A stretch of DNA of 46,392 nucleotides from Puniceicoccales bacterium. GTDB taxonomy: Bacteria; Verrucomicrobiota; Verrucomicrobiia; Opitutales; UBA953. A model generated the notes under the pieces. It worked only from the letters and a program-made list of their open reading frames with translations. It ran no database searches and was not told the DNA's origin. The translations under genes were made by a program, and so were the position numbers. Below, piece after piece: positions 7,591 through 15,775 of the stretch (position 1 is the stretch's first letter; each line of letters begins with the position of its first letter). The stretch covers positions 1-46,392 of the forward strand of contig JAISSQ010000043.1 in assembly GCA_031273045.1 (NCBI GenBank). The letters run 5' to 3'.

Positions 7591-10500
7591 TCACTCGATT
7601 TCCAGAATTGGGCGCAGGCCGACGTTGTGGACTTTTTGGAAGGGTTCGTAGGGGAGGCGGACGGCGGCACTGATGACTTTGGGGCGGTCGGCGTGGGAGC
7701 CGCCGCGGACGACTTTGAGGGTCGCGGGGTCGCCGGCGTTGCGGCCGTCGGTGTCGGAGTAGGGATAGGGGCGGTAGTCGGTGCGTGTCCATTCCCAGAC
7801 GTTGCCGATGGTGTCGTAGAGTCCCCAAGCGTTGGGCTTGTATTGACCGACGTAGTCAACGGTGAGCCATTTGTCTTCGCCGAAGCGTTCGTCGCGCAGG
7901 GGGAACGGGTAGTCCTTGGGGAAGGGGGTTCGTGGGAGGAGTCGCGAGCCGCCCCAGAAGCCGCCGCCGCTGCGGCGCAGTCCGGCGTCGGCGAGGTTTG
8001 CGTAGGGGATGAAGTTGGTGTCGCGGTCGCCGTAGTAGAACGGTGTGTCTGTTCCGGCGCGGGCGGCCCATTCCCATTGGGCTTCGGTGGGGAGGGTGAT
8101 TTTGCGTCCGGTTTTTTGGGAGAGCCACCGGCAGTAGTCGTTGGCTTCGTTCCACGAGACGCGGGCGACGGGTTGTTTGGGGTGGTTGGCGATGTAGCCG
8201 GGGGTGGGGTGGTCTTTGCCGGTTTCGTTTTCGTAGCCGGTGTCGTGCGCGGGGTCGAAGGCGGCGTATTGCTCGTTGGTGATTTCGGTCTCGGCGATGT
8301 AGTAGGGTTTGCGGATTTCGACGCGGGCGCGCGGGCGTTCGTCGGGGAATCCGTCGTCACTGCCGATGGGATAGGCACCGGCGGGGATGAGGCGGAATTT
8401 GATGCCGGCGACGGTGAGTGTTTCGGGGAGGTTCGTCGGCGGGGCTTGGACGGTGATGCGGAGCGCGGCGGGCGCGGGGGCGGCGGCGGCGGGCGCGTTG
8501 CCGGCGATGCGCACGGGTTGCGTGGGGACCGTGGGCGCGGCACCGGTGGCGTTGCCGGCGTTGCTGCCGGTGGCACTGCCGGTGGTGCCGCCGGTGGCGC
8601 CGGCGAGTGGTTCGAGTTTCACGAACGGCATAATGTTTTTGCCTTCGTCGCGGATTTTCTTGGCGGCGGCGAGTGCCTGCCGGTGGGCTTCTTCGGGGTT
8701 GTAGAGGTTGCCGTCGTAGCAGGCCTGCAATTCGAGGCGGCGTTTTTCCCATTCGGGTCGTCCCCACGCGCCGCGATAGGGGGCGTTGAGGTCAATCCAA
8801 GCGTAGAGTGTTTTCCAATCTTGGTCGGAGAGTTTGACGTTATGGTGTCCGCGCCGGAGGCGTTGGATGAGTTCGCTTGTGGAGACGTGCCACTCGTAGG
8901 GTTTTTTGGTTTCGATGTAACTCTCCGGTCCGGGGCGGCGGACATACGGGTGGAGGGCGCGGTAGGCGGTGTCGCCGTTCCACGCGCCGCCGCGTTCGGC
9001 GCCGGTGTTTTTCGGGGTGAAGGAGATGAGGCCTTTGACGGCTTTGGCGTTGGTGTCGTTGTGGCAGCCGATGCAGTTGCGGTCGAGCAGGGGCTGGATT
9101 TGCGTTTCAAAGGCGAACGGCACGTTGCCGCCGTGCCACTGTTCGAGGGTGCGTGGCGCCTTTTTGAGGGCGAGCGCGGAGGGGCGGCCGATGGGGCTTT
9201 CGAGTTCCGGTTCGTGGCAACCGGTGCAGGAGACGTCCTCGCCGGGCATCGCGATTGTCCACGACTGCATTATCTGGATGGCGGCGCCGTCCTTGTCGAG
9301 CAGTTGGAAGGCGACGGGCGTGTTGGCGGGAATTTTGAACGACACGGAGCCGTCCGCCTCGATGGGCACGGTGCCGAGGATGCGTTTGATGTCCCAACCG
9401 CTGTGCTCGCCGACGCTGTGGTGTCCACCGCTGTTCCAATAGCAGAAGTGGTAGGCGATGACGCGAAGGTATTTCGCCTTGCCCTTGGGGACGCCGGGTA
9501 GGCCGCGGCCGTGGTAGATGTTGGCGACGGTGACGACGCTCTCGGTGGCGTCGGGCTGGGTGAGGTCGGGCAGCACCGGCGGTCGTTTGCGTTTAACGAT
9601 CGGCACCGGTTCAAAGAGGTTCGCGTCGGGCAGGTCGTAGAGTTTGACCATATTGTCGAACTTATCCACGAGCCACAGCCCCCAGCGGCCGCCGCGATAC
9701 TGCATCGAGGTGAGGTAGTATTTCTCGTCGAGCGGATAGGGCGTCGCGAAAGCGTAGGAGGCGTCGCCGCCCTGATTGTCGTAGATGTTGCCGATGACGT
9801 CGCGCCCGTAGCCGGGGATTTCCTGCACACAACCGGTGACCTCTTTCGGGAAGACGCGCGGGAACAGTTCGATGGGCGAGCCGGGCTTGCCCCACTCCTT
9901 CGAGACCGGGTCGTGGCGGAACGGATAGTGCGTGCCCATCCGCGGGTCCACGAGCATCAGGCGGCCGACTTCGGGGCGCGAGTGGTGACCACTGACGACG
10001 CCGAGCACGAGCGACGGGTGCGACGGCACGGGGCGCGGATGCTTGAACGCGGTCGGGAAGTAAGCGCCGCTGCCCCAGAGCGCCTTCTGCTGGCGACCGT
10101 CCGGGTGCATCGTGAAAAGCATCCGGTCGAAGTAGTGCGGCGTGTCCGTGTATTGCCAACGCAGATACATCACGCGCCCGTCGTTGAGCGCGCGCGGGTG
10201 CCAGCCGGAATCCTGCTCGAACGTGAGTTGGCGAACCTTCGGCTGCGGCTTTCCGGGCTGCTCGGTGACGCGGTAAAGCGCGGCGACCTTCACGCTGCCG
10301 CCGACGCACGGCACACCCTGAATGCCGGCGGTCGAGAACGCCAGAATGCTCCCGTCCTCGGCGATGTAGCACGGGTCAATCCACTGCACGTCCGGCTGGT
10401 CTGTCGGCGTGAGTTCGCGCACCGTGTCGGAGCCGAACTTCTTCTCGTAAATCGCCCACGCCCCCTTGGCGTTGATGGACGAGAACAGGAACTTGTCCGC

Positions 10501-11208
10501 GTCGAAATGCAAATCGAGGTCGCGAATACACGCCTTGTTCGGGTGCCGGTAGAGCGGCGTCAACGTCGGCCCCTCCGGCGAGCGCAGGTTCGACAACACC
10601 GCGATTTCGTTGTCCCAACCGTACTTCGTGACCGTGTCGGCGGACGTGTAGGAATTGAGCGAAATGAACCCGACCTGCCCGCCCTGCGGCTTGCGGCGGA
10701 TGCACAGGATTTTGTCGAAATCGAGAATCGGATTGGCGAGCGCCGCCTCGCGAATGAGCGCGTCGAGTTTCGGCTGCAACGCCGGCGGAAACGCCACCGG
10801 CAGTTTGGCGACCCGCCCGACCGGATGCCCCGTCACCAGCGGCTTGTGCTCCGCCGGCGCCGGCGCGAAATCCTTCACCGCCGCCGCCTCGCGCTCCAGC
10901 GCGTCGAGCCGCCGCAGAAACTCCGCCCCCTTCGGATACCCCGCCGCCCCGTGCGTCTTGACGAGGTCGTCAATCAACCGCCGCGCCGACGCCGGCGTGT
11001 TCACCGGCACAATGGCGTTGTCATACGCCCGCGCCACCGGCGCAAAGAGCGAGCCGAACGAACCGCCGGCGGCGCCGGAAAATTCGCCGCCGGCGACACT
11101 GCCGGCGACACCGGCGGCGACGCCGGACGCGGCGAAGGCGAACGCCGCCGAAGCCGCCTTGAAGATTGGGGAACGCTGAAAACGCGGAAGAGCCATAATG
11201 AGCCGCAT
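7591..11208 (-). CDS. Secreted HzsA-like c-type haem protein fused to an FGE/SUMF-like domain
   Basis: The 1205-residue protein has a signal peptide (about 1-62), a long beta-propeller-like region (for example DGRVMYLRWQYTDTP), and then a segment like the hydrazine synthase alpha middle domain: PIEADGSVSFKIPANTPVAFQLLD. This leads into MPGEDVSCTGCHEPE (Cys661-His665), and a second CXXCH, CIGCHN, follows at 712-716. A Gly/Ala/Thr linker joins these to a C-terminal formylglycine-generating-enzyme-like domain (NEQYAAF, LPTEAQWEWAAR, GNVWEWTRTD). The Cys normally found after GNVWEW and the Cys near the GGS motif of catalytic FGEs are absent, so this domain is probably non-catalytic. HzsA-like proteins are widespread in PVC bacteria without anammox. 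The substrate is unknown; an extracellular redox or polymer-binding role is inference. An internal ATG at 11196 is a possible alternative start. Confidence 0.85.
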   Translation of the reverse strand: MRLIMALPRFQRSPIFKAASAAFAFAASGVAAGVAGSVAGGEFSGAAGGSFGSLFAPVARAYDNAIVPVNTPASARRLIDDLVKTHGAAGYPKGAEFLRRLDALEREAAAVKDFAPAPAEHKPLVTGHPVGRVAKLPVAFPPALQPKLDALIREAALANPILDFDKILCIRRKPQGGQVGFISLNSYTSADTVTKYGWDNEIAVLSNLRSPEGPTLTPLYRHPNKACIRDLDLHFDADKFLFSSINAKGAWAIYEKKFGSDTVRELTPTDQPDVQWIDPCYIAEDGSILAFSTAGIQGVPCVGGSVKVAALYRVTEQPGKPQPKVRQLTFEQDSGWHPRALNDGRVMYLRWQYTDTPHYFDRMLFTMHPDGRQQKALWGSGAYFPTAFKHPRPVPSHPSLVLGVVSGHHSRPEVGRLMLVDPRMGTHYPFRHDPVSKEWGKPGSPIELFPRVFPKEVTGCVQEIPGYGRDVIGNIYDNQGGDASYAFATPYPLDEKYYLTSMQYRGGRWGLWLVDKFDNMVKLYDLPDANLFEPVPIVKRKRPPVLPDLTQPDATESVVTVANIYHGRGLPGVPKGKAKYLRVIAYHFCYWNSGGHHSVGEHSGWDIKRILGTVPIEADGSVSFKIPANTPVAFQLLDKDGAAIQIMQSWTIAMPGEDVSCTGCHEPELESPIGRPSALALKKAPRTLEQWHGGNVPFAFETQIQPLLDRNCIGCHNDTNAKAVKGLISFTPKNTGAERGGAWNGDTAYRALHPYVRRPGPESYIETKKPYEWHVSTSELIQRLRRGHHNVKLSDQDWKTLYAWIDLNAPYRGAWGRPEWEKRRLELQACYDGNLYNPEEAHRQALAAAKKIRDEGKNIMPFVKLEPLAGATGGTTGSATGSNAGNATGAAPTVPTQPVRIAGNAPAAAAPAPAALRITVQAPPTNLPETLTVAGIKFRLIPAGAYPIGSDDGFPDERPRARVEIRKPYYIAETEITNEQYAAFDPAHDTGYENETGKDHPTPGYIANHPKQPVARVSWNEANDYCRWLSQKTGRKITLPTEAQWEWAARAGTDTPFYYGDRDTNFIPYANLADAGLRRSGGGFWGGSRLLPRTPFPKDYPFPLRDERFGEDKWLTVDYVGQYKPNAWGLYDTIGNVWEWTRTDYRPYPYSDTDGRNAGDPATLKVVRGGSHADRPKVISAAVRLPYEPFQKVHNVGLRPILEIE

Positions 11209-11244
11209 GAGACAAAGCGCGACGGCAGCGGTTCCGCTCCCGTT

Positions 11245-11432
11245 GGGAGCGCGCGATGGGAGCGCCGACTTTCAAGTCGGCTTGGGGGAGATGCGGCGTA
11301 GCCGCCACTCTAAAAAAGAGAAGCAAGGCGGCTATCGCCGCACCACCGGCGAGCCGACTTGAAAGTCGGCGCTCCATGTGTGTGGCGCTCCATGTGTGCG
11401 GCGCCATGTATGCGGCGCTCCATGTGTGTGGC
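11245..11432. repeat. Nested palindromic repeat, copy B
   Basis: A second full copy of the element seen near 7.4 kb. The outer arms are at 11258-11281 and 11353-11375, with the inner GCGGCGTAGCCGCC against GGCGGCTATCGCCGC pair around TCTAAAAAAGAGAAGC. On the right the arm runs into about four tandem units of roughly 16 bp (GGCGCTCCATGTGTGY). The copy fills most of the divergent gap between the HzsA/FGE-like gene and the GH38 gene, so promoters of both must lie within or next to it. Confidence 0.88.
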
Positions 11433-11503
11433 GGCTTGGCGCACCGCCCGTCGCCGCCACCCTCGCCGCAACCCCGCCGGCGGCGGCGTGTCTCGTTGGC
11501 GTT

Positions 11504-14500
11504 ATGCGCTTCTCTCTCCCCTCTCTCGCCGCCGGTGCCGCGTTTTTCGCCGCCGCCGGTGCCGCACTATCTCCCCGCTCCCCGCTCCCCGTTCCCCGCT
11601 CCCTCGCAGACGTCGCCGTCATCTCCTCGTCGCATCAGGACACGGCGTGGATGGACACGCCGGCGTTCTGCCGCGAGTTCCGAATCAACAAAAACATTCT
11701 GCCGGCACTCGATATGATGCGCGCCAATCCCGACTACTGTTTCGCGATGGAGTGCGGGCTGCACTTGATGGAGTTCATCGAAAAACATCCGGAGCGGCGC
11801 GACGAGATTCACAAGCGGATGCTCGAAGGGCGGTTCGAATTCGGAGCCACTTACAACCAGCCCTACGAGTCCTATCTCTCCGGCGAGGAACTCGTCCGGC
11901 AGACCTATTTCGGTCGCCGCTGGATTCGCAAAAACTTCCCCGGCGCCGACGCCATCGTCGCGTTCAATCCCGACGTGCCGGCGCGCGCGCTCCAGATGCA
12001 GCAAATCCTCGCCAAGGCCGGCGCGCCCTACCTGTTCACCAGCCGCTACCACGAGGGGGTTCACCGGTGGCTCTCGCCCGACGGCTCCGGCGTCATCGCC
12101 TACACGCCCGGTCACTACGACAACGACAAGCACCTGCTCAACGCCCGCCCCGTCGCGAAGGCCGTCGCCGCCGTCGCCAAGAAAGCCGAGTGGCGCGCCG
12201 CCGACGCCGCCCGCGACCTGCGCGCGCCCGTCCTGCCGTTCATCAACTCCGCTGACTTCTCGCGGCCGACGAACTTCGACGCCCTCATCGCCGCGTGGAA
12301 CGCCACCGCCGGCGACGCCAACGGTCCCGCCGCCCGCTTCGGCAAAATGCGCTACGCCTCGATGCGCCAGTTCTTCGACGCCGCCGTGAAACCCGCCGCC
12401 GGCAGTGCCGCCGGCGGTGCCCCGCGCTTCAATGTCGTTCGCGGCGAGCGTCCCGACACGTGGCTCTACATTCACGGGCCGACGCACGAGCGCACCACGA
12501 CGTTGCGCCGCGAGGCCGCCCGCCTGCTGCCCGCCGCCGAAGCGTTCAACGCCTTCGCCGCCGGCGCGCTCGACGACGGTTCCTTCCGCAACTATCCGAC
12601 CGCCGACCTCAATCGTGCGTGGCTCGACGAACTCTACATTGACCACGGCATCGGAGGAAAAAACGGCCACATCACCGACGAGGTCTTCCACCAAAAAGTC
12701 GTCGCCGCGCGCGACACCGCCGCCGGCACCCTCGGCAACGCGCTGCGCCGCATCGCCGGCGCCGTCGAAACGCGCCCGACGCTCGGCGAACCGGTGGTGG
12801 TTTTCAACACGCTCTCTTGGGCGCGAAGCGCACCGGTGGAAGTGGAGTTGAATGACCACCGGCCACTGACCACTCCCTTCACCGTCACCGACGCCGCCGG
12901 CGAAATCGTCCCCGCGCAACTCTCCTTCGTTGACGCGCCGACGGAGCGCAATGTCGCGCTCGCCACAGCCGGCGCCACCGCGACCGCCTCCTCGCAGTTC
13001 TCCGCCGACTACGCGCCGGCGAAGGCGATTGACGGTCGCTGGTCGGTGCAAAACCCGCACCCCGAAGTCGGCGAATCTCACAAGTGGAATTCCGCCGCAA
13101 CCGCCGGCACCGCCGCCGCCGGCACCGCGCCGCACTGGCTCGCGCTCGACCTCGGCCGCGAGCGCGTCATCTCCAAAATCGTCCTGCGCCACGAAGGCAC
13201 CGTCGGCTCGTTCAACGGCGAGCCGCGCACCGCGACGCACTCCGCCTTCAACACCCGCGACTTCCGGTTGCAATACGCCGACGCTGCCGGCGGTCCGTGG
13301 CGCGACCTCTGCGCGCCCGTCACCGGCAACACCGCCGCGCACACCGCCCACCGCTTCCCGCCGACCCGCGCCCGCCACCTGCGCGTCCTCATCGAAAAGC
13401 CCAACTCGCTCCCGAACGACGACGCCGCGCGGCTCTACGAGTTCGAGGCCTACGAGCGCGACGCCGACATCGCCGCCGCCGAAAACCTCGCGCGTCTGCC
13501 GGGCGTCAAAGCCACCGCCTCCTCGCGCTTCAACGCCCAATACGACGCCGGCGCCGTCGTTGACGGCAAGTGGAGCGTGCGCGACCCGCGCTCGCGCCGC
13601 GAACGTTCGCACAAGTGGAACAGCGCGCCGTCCACCGGCACCGACACCGGCGGCACGCCCGCCGGCAACAAGGCGAACGGCGGTCTCGCCGGTCCGCACT
13701 GGCTCGCGCTTGACCTCGGTGCCCGCCGCGCCGTCGCCCGCGTCGTCCTGCGCCACGAGGGCGCGAACGAAGGCGGCGACGGGCACAGCGCGAACACGCG
13801 CGACTTCCGCATCCAGTGCGCCGACGCCGCCGGCGGTCCGTGGCGCGACCTCGCGGTCGTCACCGGCAACACCGCCGCCGTCAGCGAGCACCGGTTCCCC
13901 GCCGTCGAGACCCGCCACCTGCGCGTCCTCATCACCCGCCCCTCGCAGCACGGCGACCGCTACGCGCGGCTCTACGAGTTCGAGGCCTACGCGCCGGCAC
14001 CGCCGGCAACGCCCCGCCGCGCCAAGTTGGTCTTCGTCGCGAAAGACGTGCCGGCATTCGGCTACCGGACTTACTACGTGCAGAAGGCAGGTTCCAGTCA
14101 GGCCGGCGGCGTTCACGCCACCACCCGCTCCCCGCTCCCTGCTCCCCTCTCCCTGCTCCCCACTTTCGAAAACGCCTTCTACCGCCTCACCCTCGCACCG
14201 GGCGGCATCGCCTCGCTCTACGAAAAGCAGCAGCGCCGCGAACTGCTCGCCACCGGCGACGGCCCCCGCGAACTCCGCGCCGCCGAACCGTTCACGCTCC
14301 TGTCCGTCCCGCCCAACAAACGCGGTGCCGGCACCGACGCCGGCGAGTTCGGTTGCACGCCCAAGCCCGTCCTCGACGGCACCTACGCGCGCGTCGCCCC
14401 CGACCAGGGCTTCCCGTTTTTCGCCCGCCACCGGTTGCTCGAAACCGGCCCCGTGCGCGAGGTCTGGGGCTACGCCGTCCCGTGGGTCAACGGCACCACC

Positions 14501-15373
14501 GCCGTCCAACGCATCACCCTCTGGCGCGACCTGCCGCAGATAGACATCGCCATCGAACTGCGCGACTTCGACGGCGAGTTCTGGCGCGAATTCCGCCTCG
14601 CGTTCCCCCTCGCCCTGCGCGACCCGAAAATCACCTACGAAGTCCCCTTCGGCACCGTGACCGTCGGCGAAGACGAGATTCGCGGCACCGGCGGTCACGC
14701 CTACGGTCGGCTCAACTACTCCGAACCCTGCGCCGCCGTCCGCCCCCGCGAAAACCAAAACTTCATTGATGCATCCGACGCCGCCGGCGGCCTCACCCTC
14801 ACCGCCACCACCGCCGTCTTCGACTGGCTCTCCCCCTTCGACCCCGCCTTCGCCAAAGACGCGCCCCCGCCGCCCGCCGGCAGCGAAAGAACTGCCGCCG
14901 GTGGTGCCGCCGGTGCCGCCGATGCCGGTGGTGGTGCTGCCGGCAGTGCCGCGAAGTCCGCGTTTCCCGTCACGCTTCAACCCGTCCTGTTGGCGAGCCG
15001 CAAAAGTTGCAACGGTGCCGGCAACTGGTATCCGCAAACCGGCACGCACACCTACCGCTTCGCCCTCACCCCGCACACCGGCGACTGGCGCAACTCGTGG
15101 CGCGCCGCCACCGCCGCAAACCACCCACTCGTGCCGGTGCTTGCTGCCGCCACCACCGGTGCCACCGCTGCTACCGCCGCCACCTCTTTGCCGGAAGTGC
15201 ACTCCTTCCTCACGCTCCGCGACGCCGCCGGTGCCGTTGTTTCCGCCGTAAAAAAGGCCGAGGACGCCGACGCCCTCGCCATCCGCCTCGTCGAAATGAC
15301 CGGCACCCCCGCCCGCCCGACACTCGTCTTCCCGCGCCCGCACACACTCACCCCGACAAACATCCTCGAATAA
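11504..15373 (+). CDS. Secreted GH38 alpha-mannosidase with two inserted F5/8-type discoidin domains
   Basis: The 1289-residue exported enzyme is predicted to hydrolyse alpha-mannosides. It has a signal peptide followed by a CCCCGCT-array-coded SPRSPLPVPRS stretch, then the GH38 catalytic domain. Zinc-binding His44 and Asp46 lie in SSHQDTAW, and Asp157 in AFNPDVPARALQ is in the position of the catalytic nucleophile. The family's post-catalytic VVFNTLSW follows. Two related carbohydrate-binding modules come next (about residues 486-650 and 660-830; ATASSQFSADYAPAKAIDG and ATASSRFNAQYDAGAVVDG). They are inserted before the C-terminal beta domains, which resume at LVFVAKDVPAFGYRTYYV. The ATG at 11504 is chosen because upstream in-frame codons lie in repeat DNA. 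The reading frame stops at TAA 15371, but a typical C-terminal tail continues in frame after it (see next feature). Confidence 0.9.
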   Translation: MRFSLPSLAAGAAFFAAAGAALSPRSPLPVPRSLADVAVISSSHQDTAWMDTPAFCREFRINKNILPALDMMRANPDYCFAMECGLHLMEFIEKHPERRDEIHKRMLEGRFEFGATYNQPYESYLSGEELVRQTYFGRRWIRKNFPGADAIVAFNPDVPARALQMQQILAKAGAPYLFTSRYHEGVHRWLSPDGSGVIAYTPGHYDNDKHLLNARPVAKAVAAVAKKAEWRAADAARDLRAPVLPFINSADFSRPTNFDALIAAWNATAGDANGPAARFGKMRYASMRQFFDAAVKPAAGSAAGGAPRFNVVRGERPDTWLYIHGPTHERTTTLRREAARLLPAAEAFNAFAAGALDDGSFRNYPTADLNRAWLDELYIDHGIGGKNGHITDEVFHQKVVAARDTAAGTLGNALRRIAGAVETRPTLGEPVVVFNTLSWARSAPVEVELNDHRPLTTPFTVTDAAGEIVPAQLSFVDAPTERNVALATAGATATASSQFSADYAPAKAIDGRWSVQNPHPEVGESHKWNSAATAGTAAAGTAPHWLALDLGRERVISKIVLRHEGTVGSFNGEPRTATHSAFNTRDFRLQYADAAGGPWRDLCAPVTGNTAAHTAHRFPPTRARHLRVLIEKPNSLPNDDAARLYEFEAYERDADIAAAENLARLPGVKATASSRFNAQYDAGAVVDGKWSVRDPRSRRERSHKWNSAPSTGTDTGGTPAGNKANGGLAGPHWLALDLGARRAVARVVLRHEGANEGGDGHSANTRDFRIQCADAAGGPWRDLAVVTGNTAAVSEHRFPAVETRHLRVLITRPSQHGDRYARLYEFEAYAPAPPATPRRAKLVFVAKDVPAFGYRTYYVQKAGSSQAGGVHATTRSPLPAPLSLLPTFENAFYRLTLAPGGIASLYEKQQRRELLATGDGPRELRAAEPFTLLSVPPNKRGAGTDAGEFGCTPKPVLDGTYARVAPDQGFPFFARHRLLETGPVREVWGYAVPWVNGTTAVQRITLWRDLPQIDIAIELRDFDGEFWREFRLAFPLALRDPKITYEVPFGTVTVGEDEIRGTGGHAYGRLNYSEPCAAVRPRENQNFIDASDAAGGLTLTATTAVFDWLSPFDPAFAKDAPPPPAGSERTAAGGAAGAADAGGGAAGSAAKSAFPVTLQPVLLASRKSCNGAGNWYPQTGTHTYRFALTPHTGDWRNSWRAATAANHPLVPVLAAATTGATAATAATSLPEVHSFLTLRDAAGAVVSAVKKAEDADALAIRLVEMTGTPARPTLVFPRPHTLTPTNILE
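11573..11603. repeat. CCCCGCT heptamer array after the GH38 signal peptide
   Basis: Four tandem heptamers (CCCCGCT x2, CCCCGTT, CCCCGCT) encode SPRSPLPVPRS. The preceding bases GCCGCACTATCT are also found before the right array in the GTPase/ABC gene at 28349-28360, so a longer unit than the heptamer has been copied. Confidence 0.85.
14123..14162. repeat. Degenerate CCCCGCT heptamer array inside GH38
   Basis: Five or six heptamers of the CCCCGCT/CCCTGCT type encode TRSPLPAPLSLLP just before the C-terminal beta domain. Confidence 0.8.
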
Positions 15374-15475
15374 CCCGCTACCAGCTCCGCCACCGACACT
15401 GACTCCGGCACTGGCACCGCCGGCAACGTCGTCCCGCTCACGCCGCATTCCATCGAAACAGTGCTCGCGAAGTGA
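15374..15475 (+). pseudogene. In-frame C-terminal remnant of the GH38 gene after a premature stop
   Basis: Directly after the TAA at 15371-15373 the same frame stays open for 33 codons and ends with TGA at 15473-15475. It starts with a repeat-type linker (PATSSATDTDSGTGTAG) and continues NVVPLTPHSIETVLAK. A hydrophobic strand ending in 'PHSIETV' is what GH38 enzymes usually have as their last beta strand. The simplest reading is that one substitution created the TAA and clipped the tail. Readthrough or a sequencing error are alternatives. Confidence 0.6.
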
Positions 15476-15513
15476 CTCTCTCTTCGCGCGCTCCCGCCAC
15501 ATCGTTGCCAAGC

Positions 15514-15696
15514 CGCCGCACACATGGAGCGCCACACAAGGAGCGCCGACTTTCAAGTCGGCTTGGCAGTGGTGCGGCGTAGCCGCCACTCTATAAAAAG
15601 AAGAAAAAAGCAAGGCGGCTGCGCCGCATGGGTGGACGAGCCGACTTGAAAGTCGGCGCTCCATGTGCGGCGCTCCATGTGTGTAGCCGCCTGGCT
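15514..15696. repeat. Nested palindromic repeat, copy C
   Basis: A third full copy of the element. Arms are at 15540-15563 and 15639-15662, with an inner pair GCGGCGTAGCCGCC against GGCGGCTGCGCCGC and an A-rich loop. Short ATGGAGCGCCRCA units lie on the left and CGGCGCTCCATGTGT units on the right. It lies between the convergent ends of the GH38 gene and the large RG/GG-rich gene. The remaining bases to 15775 contain nothing else I can identify. Confidence 0.88.
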
Positions 15697-15775
15697 ACGA
15701 GACAATGTGCCTTGGGCGAGAGCGGAGACATGCCGCGTCCGATGCGGTCCACCCTGCGGGGCAGGGTGTGCGGTG

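Noticed and set aside
7600-8420. An active formylglycine-generating (sulfatase-maturing) enzyme
   Set aside because: The domain keeps the fold motifs but lacks the cysteines that bind copper in catalytic members, and no sulfatase gene was found in the window.
11378-11503. An N-terminal extension of the GH38 protein reading MCGAPCVRR and onward
   Set aside because: This stretch is encoded by the tandem tail of palindromic copy B. The ATG at 11504 starts a proper signal peptide.
11567-15664. A very long open frame on the minus strand opposite the GH38 gene, and similar ones opposite feoB, thiC, citrate synthase and the HzsA-like genes
   Set aside because: At this GC content, antisense frames stay open by codon bias. 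Their translations are low in diversity and match no family, while the sense frames have full conserved motifs.
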